Source: a virus
Direction: 5' to 3' (one strand)
IMG/VR virus record: IMGVR_UViG_3300046467_001092
Coordinates: 1-33,319 of that record
DNA: 33,319 nucleotides
A program made the position numbers and the translations under genes. Below are positions 22,273 through 29,817 of this stretch, piece after piece; within the stretch, counting starts at the first letter, position 1; every line of letters starts with the position of its first letter. Under the pieces are notes generated by a model. The model had not been told where the DNA came from. It ran no database searches and saw only the letters and a program-made list of their open reading frames with translations.

Positions 22273-23338
22273 TGCCGGTCTCCTTAACAAGTTGGGCAGC
22301 GTACTGTTGGGGGGTTATCCCAAGTTTCTTGGCGAGTTTAACCTGGGTAGACGTTAACTGCACTTTGCGTGGTCTTGCTCCGTTATTCCTTGCAGAAGGA
22401 GCAACAACCGACGTAGCTCTCTGGGCCGTCGCAGGCGCGGGGAGTCCATCTCCGCTTTCATCCGACCAAGAGTAACTGGGGAAATGCTCGCGCATTCCCG
22501 AATTGATGTACTGGAAATAATCCTCTGAATTCGGGACCAGGCTGTGGTCCTGCAGCGCCTCCTCGTGAAGGGCATAAGCCGTTGCGCTCATAACCTTTTT
22601 AGCAGGATCGCCGAACCAAGTATTACGCTCAGCCCATGCCGCCGCCCTTGGGTCAGGCTCTGCAGGCCGGGCTTGTCCCTGTTGGGCCGCCGTATAAGCT
22701 GCCTGCTGCGCTGCCTGCTGCTGCTGCTGCTGCTGCTGCTGTGCATACACATTCGGATCAGGCTGCGGCGGCAGGTTACGCTCGTAACGCTCTGCCTCAT
22801 TAAGTTCTGTCTGCGCCCGGAGCAGGCCCTCTTGGGACTCAACCACCTTATCGGTGTCGCCCTCTTCATAAGCCTGACGATACGATGATTTGGCGCTATC
22901 CAGAGAAAGCTTTGCCCGCTCCTTCACTTGCGAAATCAGCGCGCCCTCACCCCGCTGGATGAGCGCCTCATACTCCCGGTTTTTCCCAGCTAACTGCTGG
23001 GCAACCCTGACCGCTTCTTCGCGCATCCGCTCCGCCGCTTCACGCTGACGGCGCTCCTCATGCTGCTCGTAACGCAGCTTGTCGATGCGCTTGCGGACCT
23101 TTTCGCTGTATCCCTCCAGCTCTTCGTCGGCGACATCACCATCGTCAACATTCACAGCACGCGAAGGGCGACGGTCCTCGGGCGGCCGATCGTCTACGAC
23201 CTCAATATCTAAGCCAGGGGTCTCTGGAGTCTGATCCTGAGACCTCTGACCTATCTGGGTGCGCACCCCGAAAAACTTATCTTCTTCGGATTGCGGGTTT
23301 TCTGCGCCATCGTCGATGGTGTTTTTTGCTTCGCTCAT
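22265..23338 (-). CDS. Scaffolding-like protein with poly-Gln tract
   Basis: This 357-residue acidic protein precedes the capsid genes. It is highly charged and mostly helical: about residues 80-190 are a coiled coil (KVRKRIDKLRYEQHEERRQREAAERMREEAVRVAQQL). A run of nine Gln (residues about 199-207) follows, encoded by nine CAG codons. The C-terminal TSTQVKLAKKLGITPQQYAAQL is a small helical domain as in the capsid-binding ends of scaffolds. Position and composition suggest an assembly scaffold that leaves the head during packaging; there is no protease motif. Confidence 0.82.
   Translation of the reverse strand: MSEAKNTIDDGAENPQSEEDKFFGVRTQIGQRSQDQTPETPGLDIEVVDDRPPEDRRPSRAVNVDDGDVADEELEGYSEKVRKRIDKLRYEQHEERRQREAAERMREEAVRVAQQLAGKNREYEALIQRGEGALISQVKERAKLSLDSAKSSYRQAYEEGDTDKVVESQEGLLRAQTELNEAERYERNLPPQPDPNVYAQQQQQQQQQAAQQAAYTAAQQGQARPAEPDPRAAAWAERNTWFGDPAKKVMSATAYALHEEALQDHSLVPNSEDYFQYINSGMREHFPSYSWSDESGDGLPAPATAQRATSVVAPSARNNGARPRKVQLTSTQVKLAKKLGITPQQYAAQLVKETGNV
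22715..22741 (-). repeat. Nine-unit CTG/CAG microsatellite
   Basis: Nine perfect CTG triplets (CAG on the coding strand) encode a run of nine Gln in the scaffold-like protein. Perfect triplet runs of this length are prone to slippage. Confidence 0.95.
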
Positions 23339-23727
23339 ACCTTGAGTATACCTCGCGGGTCTTCGACTACAGCCTCAATGCTGTCGTCATTGATTAACCG
23401 GAATTCCCTTCCTTGAACCAAAATACGTGTGCCTGAATAGGATCGCATTAAAATCCAATCCCCTTCTTGGCAATACGCCCCGGACGGAAAGCGTTTCAGG
23501 TCGCTGTAGGCATCTGCTCCTAGCTTCAGAACAAAACCAACAATCGATCCTACTTCCTCCGCGTGCAACGTCTGCACGGCCTTTACAATGCCGCCTTCCG
23601 TTGTTTCTTCGGGTTTAGGGAGAGCAATCAGTATCTTGTACCCTTTCGGGTCTGGTAGTTGCTGCGCAATACGAGCGTCTTCGCCAATGGCTTCGACCTC
23701 GTCTTTTGTTGTCGCCGGTTCGCTCAT
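23335..23727 (-). CDS. GroES-like co-chaperonin
   Basis: This 130-residue protein aligns with Cpn10/GroES: DPKGYKILIALPKPEETTEG has the core strand and the mobile-loop TEGGIVKA anchor, then VGSIVGFVLKLGADAYSDL, GDWILMRSYSGTRI and FRLINDDSIEAVVEDP match the GroES beta barrel in order. Like T4 gp31, it may fit onto host GroEL to help fold the capsid protein; it sits two genes before the scaffold-capsid block. Start ATG 23727 is preferred; an in-frame ATG at 23778 would add 17 residues of no family likeness. It overlaps the scaffold start. Confidence 0.82.
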   Translation of the reverse strand: MSEPATTKDEVEAIGEDARIAQQLPDPKGYKILIALPKPEETTEGGIVKAVQTLHAEEVGSIVGFVLKLGADAYSDLKRFPSGAYCQEGDWILMRSYSGTRILVQGREFRLINDDSIEAVVEDPRGILKV

Positions 23728-23787
23728 TAAGAGTCGCCTTGCACTGGAAAAGGGCGTCCAGAGTCGCCTGCACCGCATATGCGGAGA

Positions 23788-24009
23788 TTATGCCTTCTCA
23801 AGCCGCTCCTGCAGGTCAAGAAGTTCCCGTTCTGCTAGTGCAAGTCCCTCGATGACTCCGCAGCAACGGGCGTATTCGCTGTAATCCTTGCAAGCACCCG
23901 TACTCAGGTGATCGCTGGTTTCATTCATAAGCCTCCGTAACTGCTGACGCAGGTACGAAAGGGTATTGTCCGGTATGGCGTCGTAACGCTCAACGATAGC
24001 TTCACTCAC
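23788..24009 (-). CDS. Small helical phage protein next to portal
   Basis: This 73-residue protein (MSEAIVERYDAIPDNTLSYL...) ends in a helix (YARCCGVIEGLALAERELLDLQERLEKA) with a Cys pair. It overlaps the portal gene end by eight bases. Short proteins with the YxxxxGxIxGLxxAxxxLLD pattern are common after portal genes of podovirus-like phages; their function is not known. Confidence 0.75.
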   Translation of the reverse strand: MSEAIVERYDAIPDNTLSYLRQQLRRLMNETSDHLSTGACKDYSEYARCCGVIEGLALAERELLDLQERLEKA

Positions 24010-26458
24010 CCATCAAATCCTTGGCAATATCGACCCCAATCTTGACTCCCTCAATCTCTTCCTTGGAAGCAATCTTCCGGCTCTCCAATTCCCCCTTGGA
24101 GTTCTCGGCTGCGATCCTTGCTCCCAGCTTCGCGCGCTCAATGCGCTCCTGAAGACTCATTTTCTCTCGATCCAGCTGATCTTTATTCGCCAGCTTCTCC
24201 CTATCGAGATTGATCTTCGCCATTTCGGCCTGAGCCTTGCCTTGCGCGCTTTCGCGCTTGATTTCAAGCTCCTGACGCTGGATTTGCAGGATCGGATCTT
24301 CTGCTTCTTCCTGCCGCTTCTCCATTTCCGCTTCTTTTTTGTCTCTATCGAGCAATTGTGCCGCAGCAGGGGCAACAAGTTGCGATAAGCGGTATTCAAT
24401 GTCTTCAGGCAGCTTCTCTTCGGGTGGCGGCAGTGGTACGCCAAGCTCTTTTTCGATTTCGTGGCGATACTGGAAGGCCAAATGCTCGGAAAGGTGGGCC
24501 GCCATGGCCCCCTCTATGACATTTGCGTTTGGGCTCTTACTAAGCAGCTCAAGGAGCTTCGGATCTTGCACTACCGCCAAATGTGTCTGGATATGGGCCT
24601 CGTGATCCTGGTAAATGAAGGCTTTCACTGGCTTGGAATTGATAATCGCCATGTTTTCGCCAACCGGATCAACCGGGTCCAGGGCTTCTTTCGACGGAAT
24701 AATGTTATCAACGTCCTGAATCCCCAAAACTTCCAGCATTTGCCGGTGCAACAGCGGGAGATCATACATCTCGGGCGCTTGCACGGCCAGTTGAAGTGCA
24801 GCCTGGTACTGCATGATGCGTTGCGCCATGGTTCCGGCGTTGGGATCGCTGACCGGGATGATATCGACGCGATCATCGAAGTCTTCACGGGTCACTTCCC
24901 CGTCTGTTTCCTCGTAGGGGTACTCCGTAGGGCCAAAATCATGCACAACGCCTGACAAAATGCGTAATTCTTTGCGCATCGAGGCATGCATCCGGGCCTG
25001 CACCGCGCTCATGACCTTCATTTGCCGCTCTAGGAGGGCAAGGGTCGTGCCGACGGGAGCTTCGGCATTCATGTCTGCCACTTTTACGTCAGCGGCGGAA
25101 GCAAAGCGGCGACCTTCCTCAACAATATCGCCCAGCATCTGGTAGAGGACGTTCGACGGCTCTTTATAGGGCAGGAAGGAAATATTGTCACGGATCGTGC
25201 CGCCGGGCACGTCCACGTCCCGAAACTCGCCGGGCATGATCGGGGTGTCATCACCCTTAATTCTGAGGCCCCGCGACTTTAGCCCGCCGGGGAGGTTACT
25301 CAAGGTTCCGGCATCAACCAGTTGCCGCAATAACGACGTGGCTGATTTCGCCAGGCCGCCAATCAGGTGGATCAGGCCGAAACCATAGAACCCCAAGCCG
25401 GGCATGTACTGGTAGTGAACGAAGTGTTCGCGCTTTATTTTCAGGGGGTCGTCTTCGTACCAGTTGCGCCGGATGGCAAGAACTGTGCGTGATGACTTAT
25501 CAATGCTTACTACATAAGGCAGCGCGATGCCTGTTTCTTCACCTTTCTCGGTGTCCTCAAACCCCGGTAGGTCCAGATCGGCCTGGATCTCCAGAATGGT
25601 GTGCCGGCTATCCATGTCGTAGTTAGCGGAATCACCCGTCAACTCATTGTACTTTCGCTCAATCTCTCCGGTATCCGGGCTGGGGGAGGGCAGCTCCACG
25701 TCGAGATAGAACCCTGATACCTGCAGCTTGCGGACCTCATTTTTGCTGCGCTTCATGACGTGCGTGGCACGTTCGCAGGTCGTCAGGTCGGGGGCCCCGT
25801 AACTGACAACAAAGTCTTCTGCCGGAACAAACATCGAACAAGGACGGCCCAGGTTCGGGTCGTAATACACCTTGCGGAACGCGGAGCCCGCGAGAGGCAG
25901 AGAGAACAGCATTTTCTCGGTCTCGGAGCGATATTCGGTCATCCGCTCCGTGATCAGGTAATTCAGGTAGTTCTTAACGCGATCCGCCTGTTCCTGCTTT
26001 TCCGAGGTCAGCGTCCCGACAACGGTCGTTTTTACCGGGCCGCTGGCGGGGAACAGCTCTTGAATGGCTTGAGCCTGAAAGCGTACAACGGATTCTGTTA
26101 ACAGCGGATGAAATACACCGCACGCGCCATCCCAGGGAACGGTTCGGTCTTCGTGCTTGAGGCCCAGGAGATCCAGGCCGTTGATATAGGTTCCTTCCCA
26201 GTCGCTGCGGCTCTCGCGATCGGACTGGTAGGCCGAGACCAGCTCTGAGGCTACGCCGCGGAGGTCAGATTCTTCCAGGTGTTCGGCTAGATTAGCGTCA
26301 TGAGAGACATCCTCTTCTCCGGCCTGCGGATCAAAGTCAATCAACATGCCGCCATCGGGAGTTTCTACCGAGACAGATTCCGGGTTAGCGATTTCAATCT
26401 CGACGCTCGGCTCGGCAACCGATACTGGACCCTGCCCTAGCGGACGATCTACTGCCAT
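24002..26458 (-). CDS. Portal protein
   Basis: This 818-residue protein forms the dodecameric ring for DNA entry. The order is an acidic N-terminus, FHPLLTESVVRFQAQAIQEL and KNYLNYLITERMTEYRSE (clip and wing region), YMPGLGFYGFGLIHLIGGL and RQLVDAGTLSNLPGGL, PVGTTLALLERQMKVMSAVQARMH (crown/stem helix), and a long charged coiled coil at about 690-800 (DREKLANKDQLDREKMSLQE). These are hallmarks of the large portal proteins of marine podovirus-like phages. Length is at the upper end for portals, owing to the C-terminal coiled coil. It follows terminase as usual. Confidence 0.92.
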   Translation of the reverse strand: MAVDRPLGQGPVSVAEPSVEIEIANPESVSVETPDGGMLIDFDPQAGEEDVSHDANLAEHLEESDLRGVASELVSAYQSDRESRSDWEGTYINGLDLLGLKHEDRTVPWDGACGVFHPLLTESVVRFQAQAIQELFPASGPVKTTVVGTLTSEKQEQADRVKNYLNYLITERMTEYRSETEKMLFSLPLAGSAFRKVYYDPNLGRPCSMFVPAEDFVVSYGAPDLTTCERATHVMKRSKNEVRKLQVSGFYLDVELPSPSPDTGEIERKYNELTGDSANYDMDSRHTILEIQADLDLPGFEDTEKGEETGIALPYVVSIDKSSRTVLAIRRNWYEDDPLKIKREHFVHYQYMPGLGFYGFGLIHLIGGLAKSATSLLRQLVDAGTLSNLPGGLKSRGLRIKGDDTPIMPGEFRDVDVPGGTIRDNISFLPYKEPSNVLYQMLGDIVEEGRRFASAADVKVADMNAEAPVGTTLALLERQMKVMSAVQARMHASMRKELRILSGVVHDFGPTEYPYEETDGEVTREDFDDRVDIIPVSDPNAGTMAQRIMQYQAALQLAVQAPEMYDLPLLHRQMLEVLGIQDVDNIIPSKEALDPVDPVGENMAIINSKPVKAFIYQDHEAHIQTHLAVVQDPKLLELLSKSPNANVIEGAMAAHLSEHLAFQYRHEIEKELGVPLPPPEEKLPEDIEYRLSQLVAPAAAQLLDRDKKEAEMEKRQEEAEDPILQIQRQELEIKRESAQGKAQAEMAKINLDREKLANKDQLDREKMSLQERIERAKLGARIAAENSKGELESRKIASKEEIEGVKIGVDIAKDLMGE

Positions 26459-26465
26459 GCCTTAC

Positions 26466-26699
26466 TCAACCGTTCTTCTTAAATCTTTGGGTACGCGCTG
26501 CACCGCTGCCACGGGCGTCAGTGACATCGTGTCCGTTTTCGACCCGGCCGCCATCACGCATTTTCTTGGTTGCGCGTGAGGCTCTAGATTTAGCGATGCC
26601 TTCGGCTTTATCTTTTCTATATTTAGCGGTGGCAGCTTTACCGGCTGCAGCTTTACCGGCTGCAGTATAAGGAAACACCTTCTTACCTACTTTTGGCAT
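26466..26699 (-). CDS. Small basic phage protein before portal
   Basis: This 77-residue, Lys/Arg/Ala-rich protein starts MPKVGKKVFPYTAAGKAAAG, with AAGKAAAGKAA internal repeats encoded by a short tandem DNA repeat (ctgcagctttaccgg). A similar small basic KFPYTxxGxxAA protein occurs between terminase and portal in marine phages. It may bind DNA or be part of the virion. AAAGGGG lies nine bases before the start. It lies seven bases before the portal gene. Confidence 0.72.
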   Translation of the reverse strand: MPKVGKKVFPYTAAGKAAAGKAATAKYRKDKAEGIAKSRASRATKKMRDGGRVENGHDVTDARGSGAARTQRFKKNG

Positions 26700-26740
26700 G
26701 TAACTACCCCTTTACTCTTGCTGTCGTAATAACTTGGCAT
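26687..26740 (-). CDS. Possible leader peptide (17 codons) with perfect ribosome site
   Basis: ATG 26740 is preceded by AAGGAGGT, the best Shine-Dalgarno match seen in the window, yet the frame MPSYYDSKSKGVVTCQK ends after 17 codons, overlapping the start of the small basic protein in another frame. It could be a real peptide, a translation-coupling leader or the start of a gene lost by frameshift. Confidence 0.35.
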   Translation of the reverse strand: MPSYYDSKSKGVVTCQK

Positions 26741-26766
26741 CGAGACCTCCTTACATGTTATCGCCA

Positions 26767-28278
26767 TTAGTAATAGTTCGCCGTTCGCTTATACAGGGGC
26801 TCGTCTTCCTCGTCAGTCCCGAGCCGGAGAAAGCCGCCCTGCCTGAAGCGCAGGAGGGCCTGTGTTGAGGAGTCGACGAGGTCGTCGTGTTCGCCCACCG
26901 GAAAAGCGGCGAATTCCTCGATGACCATTTCTCCAAACCGAGTTTCTGGACACCAGACAATGCCTGAAGCGAACAGGTCTGCCACGGCGTTTACCCGGGC
27001 GACCTTATCATTTCCCCGTGACGGGCTGTATTCGGACACGGGGATACCCATGGCCCGCAGCTCAAAGATCAGCGGAGTTCCTGCCGCCTTGGCCTCGACC
27101 ACAAAAGCATCGGGCTGCCAAGCCTGATAGAAATCAAAGGCGGTCTTTTTCAATTCGGGAAACTCCAGGCGCTCTTTATAAGCGTCGAGGAGGATAATGT
27201 TCGGTTGCGTGAGGCCCTCGTCATTGGGGCGGTAAAAAACACCCCAGGTCGTACAGGCCGAGTAGTCCGCGCGCTGAGTCTTTAGAAACGCGGTGTCCCA
27301 GGACTGGATGACGAACTCGCAAACAGGCGGTTCATCCTCCTCCCATCGCCGCCACCACTCACGTTTCACCAGTGCGCCCTCTTCCGAGGTCGGGCTCTGC
27401 TGATACTGGGCAGACCACTTCGAGACCGGCAATTCGTTGCGCAGGGCTTCCAGCTCGGCCATCGGCCAGAATTCCGGCCACAGCGCGTCTCCTGACGGCA
27501 TAATGGCGGGGAACTCAATGACTTCCCACTCATCTACGCCGGTACGCTGGGTCGATGATTTAATGATCTGGCCGGTCAGGTCGCGTTTGTGCCAGCGAGT
27601 CATGACAACTACGATCGCTCCGCCGGGCTGTAGTCGTTGTCGAGGGCCGGATGTGTACCAGTCATAAACCTTATCGAACACCGATGCGTCTATGCTCTGG
27701 CCTTCCTGCTCAGAATGGGGGTCATCAATGATGAGCAGATCCGCGCCTTTCCCGGTTACCGCACCCCCAACCCCGATAGCGAAGTATTCGCCACCTTGGC
27801 TGGTACTCCATCGCCCAGCGGCTTTGGAGTCGGCCCTCAACGTCACTTCAGGGAAAATTGTTTTGTAGTCGTCGCTATCGACGAGGTTTCGCACCTTCCT
27901 GCCGAACCCCACCGAAAGTTCAGCGGTGTGTGCCGTCTGAATAATCTTTTTATCGGGGTACTGACCCAAGAACCATGCCGGCAGAAGATACGATGCAAAT
28001 TCAGACTTGGTGTGCCGAGGCGGCATATTAATAATCAGCCGCTTCAACTCACCCTTGGCAACGCGCTCAAACGCCTTCGCCATGATTTTATGGTGCCGCC
28101 CCTCAATAAATGCAGGCCAGACATCTTTAACAAAGCCTAAGTAGGTGGATCTCGACGTCTCACGCCGCCCAGCACGCTCCAATTCCACCAAGAGATCATG
28201 AAACCCAGCCTGATCTTCAGGCGGCAGACGGGCAATGCTCTGCAAGGTAGACGTATCAATGCGTTCTTCAATGGGCAT
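26767..28278 (-). CDS. terL: Terminase large subunit
   Basis: This 503-residue ATPase and nuclease pumps and cuts DNA. The N-terminal ATPase has the variant Walker A MPPRHTKSE (85-93), Walker B LLIIDDP (181-187) and the coupling-type VVVMTRWHKRDL (223-234). The C-terminal RNase-H-like nuclease has VIQSWDTAF with Asp328, then VVEAKAAGTPLI and the late acidic motif GEHDDLVDSS. Length matches the usual TerL. No strong ribosome site is seen before ATG 28278. It is separated from the small subunit by an unusual 414-bp dyad-rich region. Confidence 0.96.
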   Translation of the reverse strand: MPIEERIDTSTLQSIARLPPEDQAGFHDLLVELERAGRRETSRSTYLGFVKDVWPAFIEGRHHKIMAKAFERVAKGELKRLIINMPPRHTKSEFASYLLPAWFLGQYPDKKIIQTAHTAELSVGFGRKVRNLVDSDDYKTIFPEVTLRADSKAAGRWSTSQGGEYFAIGVGGAVTGKGADLLIIDDPHSEQEGQSIDASVFDKVYDWYTSGPRQRLQPGGAIVVVMTRWHKRDLTGQIIKSSTQRTGVDEWEVIEFPAIMPSGDALWPEFWPMAELEALRNELPVSKWSAQYQQSPTSEEGALVKREWWRRWEEDEPPVCEFVIQSWDTAFLKTQRADYSACTTWGVFYRPNDEGLTQPNIILLDAYKERLEFPELKKTAFDFYQAWQPDAFVVEAKAAGTPLIFELRAMGIPVSEYSPSRGNDKVARVNAVADLFASGIVWCPETRFGEMVIEEFAAFPVGEHDDLVDSSTQALLRFRQGGFLRLGTDEEDEPLYKRTANYY

Positions 28279-28692
28279 AAATCGGGGTGAAAACCTCTTA
28301 GGACGTTCCTCAGTAGGAATGTCCTAGGTTTAGAACATTACCTAATCAATATTCAGGACATTACCCGAAGTAAGTCCTCCCCTGAATATTCATCCTAGGA
28401 TCGTCCTAAGGGAACTCTCCTGAGATTTTAGCGAATTTAGCCCCTTGACAGCTAAAGTCAAGTTTTTGCTGGAGAAATTAGCTCTGAAAATTTGCAAAAA
28501 ATTTTTTAGGACGAAAAGCCTAGGCTTTTTCCAGTAAATACTAGGGTCAGGGCACACCATGCAAAGTGTGCATATGTGGAAAAATAGGTAATCGTATGCG
28601 CAGAACTCTATTCCTAGGGATCACACCCGCGTATATCACACAGGGGGGGTCCGGGGGTAGGCATGGGGCTCTGCGCCTACCTAGAATCTACC
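28279..28692. other. Dyad-rich non-coding region between terminase genes, possible packaging or control site
   Basis: No gene is seen in this stretch. It is AT-richer than the flanks and full of AGGAC / GTCCT and CCTAGG words in both orientations: a 14-bp stem with CAGT loop at 28297-28328; a long hairpin at 28348-28390 with arms AATATTCAGG / CCTGAATATT; the palindrome ATCCTAGGAT at 28392-28401; AAAAGCCTAGGCTTTT at 28514-28529; GCACAC / GTGTGC at 28552-28571; and GTAGGC / GCCTAC at 28657-28680. At 28444-28467 a 6-bp stem is followed by five T on the plus strand. Its place between the terminase genes suggests a packaging (pac/cos) or operator role; this is inference. Confidence 0.6.
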
Positions 28693-29223
28693 TTAACTTC
28701 CACCCGTAACTATTTTCAGTTCGTGCGCTGCCTTGTCACCAACGTCCACGTCCTTGTCACCAGCGTCCACGTCCTTGTCAGCCGCTTCGGCGGTCAGCAG
28801 CAGATCCCGCAGACGCTGCTCGATCTCAGCCGTAATCTCAGTTGTTGCCCGGTCGCCGCTGCCCGTCTGGATCACATCGCGAAACAGACCTACCGTTTTG
28901 CCCAGCAGCTCGGCCGCCCGGATCCGGTTGGAGTCCGTGTCTGCCTCATCGATCCATTCCCGCAGCCTGGACAGAACCCTGTCTCTATCCGAGAGCGCGG
29001 AAGCTACCTCAGCCTGGGCATTCTGTGCTCGCACCTGCTCCACCATACGGGCGACATGGGGGTTCGCCGCCAACCGGCTCGCTTCCCCCCTCACCGTGGC
29101 CGCGCTCATGTTTCCGGCGCTGTACACCGCCCGGTACGCATCGCTAATCGAATGTCCACCGGCCGCCAGCGTTGAGGCGAACAATCGCTGTTTATCGGTC
29201 AATCCTGATCGTGGTCTGCCCAT
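28693..29223 (-). CDS. terS: Terminase small subunit
   Basis: This 176-residue protein starts MGRPRSGLTDKQRLFASTLA, with an N-terminal helix-turn-helix-type region (HSISDAYRAVYSAGNMSAATVRGEASRLAANPHVARMVE) of terminase small subunits, a central helical region for oligomerisation (RDRVLSRLREWIDEADTDSNRIRAAELLGKTVGLF), and a variable end with the tandem repeat DKDVDAGDKDVDVGDK. It recognises phage DNA and guides the large subunit. It is the first gene of the leftward operon, divergent from the plus-strand genes. The opposite strand is also open over most of it but lacks likeness to known proteins. Confidence 0.88.
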   Translation of the reverse strand: MGRPRSGLTDKQRLFASTLAAGGHSISDAYRAVYSAGNMSAATVRGEASRLAANPHVARMVEQVRAQNAQAEVASALSDRDRVLSRLREWIDEADTDSNRIRAAELLGKTVGLFRDVIQTGSGDRATTEITAEIEQRLRDLLLTAEAADKDVDAGDKDVDVGDKAAHELKIVTGGS

Positions 29224-29403
29224 AATTTTTGTCTACCTATATACCTGTTATCTGGTCAGATTTTAGAGCGCCGGAGGCGTGGTGTATGCGGGTTGTATTG
29301 TGTAGCCTGTTCTGCGATACTAATCGGACCACAGATAACTGTGGCCTAGGACCACTGTACAAACATACAGTGGGTAGACATTAAGGAAACACAAGGAATT
29401 ATC
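29224..29403. promoter_or_regulatory. Divergent control region between leftward and rightward operons
   Basis: This 180-bp gap separates the divergent operons. It holds a plus-strand sigma-70-like promoter candidate, and two hairpins ahead of the first rightward gene: CCACAG / CTGTGG at 29330-29345 and CCACTGTA / TACAGTGG at 29352-29373. Another CCTAGGAC word lies at 29345-29352, as in the terminase gap, so one regulator could act on both regions. Confidence 0.5.
29293..29321 (+). promoter_or_regulatory. Candidate promoter for the rightward operon
   Basis: TTGTAT and GATACT are separated by 17 bases (four of six matches each to the sigma-70 boxes). It is the only reasonable candidate seen before the first plus-strand gene. 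It is moderate in strength and not proven. Confidence 0.4.
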
Positions 29404-29730
29404 ATGTTCGATTTACTCTTCTCAACAACCGGCATACACACCGTACCGGCACCGCTCGATGCTCTGACCGAAGAGCTTGCCACTCTGCAAGCCAGCCTCA
29501 ATGCTGGCGGTGACGAGCAGGACGCGGCAAGACTCTGCTTCGACCACAACCTAGTCGAGGTCGCAACCCGCGCTCTTCGGCACGTCAACGACGGTATCAG
29601 TGACGAGCTTTTTCGCACCTCTTGGTACTGGCGTGGAGAGAATGGCGAAATCAGCGCGGAGGAAGCCCTTCAAGGCGAAGTCATCTATAACCGGGCCATA
29701 ACCCGCCACGTCACCGACCCGCTCCAATAA
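29404..29730 (+). CDS. Hypothetical early phage protein
   Basis: This 108-residue protein starts MFDLLFSTTGIHTVPAPLDA, is mostly helical and acidic, and has LATLQASLNAGGDEQDAARL and EVIYNRAITRHVTD stretches. No family is recognised. AAGGA lies before the start. It is the first gene of the rightward operon, and its stop codon is directly followed by the hammerhead ribozyme, so its mRNA probably ends there after self-cleavage. Confidence 0.72.
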   Translation: MFDLLFSTTGIHTVPAPLDALTEELATLQASLNAGGDEQDAARLCFDHNLVEVATRALRHVNDGISDELFRTSWYWRGENGEISAEEALQGEVIYNRAITRHVTDPLQ

Positions 29731-29787
29731 TCCTACTGATGAGATCCACGGGGGTGGATCGAAACGCCGAGAGGTCGGCGTCTGGGA
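29731..29787 (+). ncRNA. Type I hammerhead ribozyme
   Basis: All core bases are present. CTGATGA is at 29736-29742; stem II GATCCAC / GTGGATC (7 bp, GGGG loop) at 29743-29760; GAA at 29761-29763; stem III from A29764 to T29781 (7 bp, GAGG loop); cleavage base C29782; stem I TCCTA (29731-29735) pairs with TGGGA (29783-29787) with one G-T pair. Stem I is open to the flanks, so it is type I. Cleavage is expected between 29782 and 29783. A 3-bp extension (AAT 29726-29728 with ATT 29793-29795) across an internal loop could help folding. It begins at the base after the stop codon of the upstream gene and lies in the leader of the ArdC-like gene. Confidence 0.92.
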
Positions 29788-29817
29788 ACCCAATTAACCA
29801 AGGACCATTGGATCATC

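Noticed and set aside
28444-28467. Stem followed by five T on the plus strand as a terminator
   Set aside because: No rightward transcript is expected to reach it, the stem is only 6 bp and it lies in a dyad-rich region; it is noted in the region entry only.
28733-29266. Long plus-strand frame (177 codons) opposite the small terminase gene
   Set aside because: Ser/Arg-rich product with no family likeness, no ribosome site, and the minus strand gives a clear terminase small subunit.
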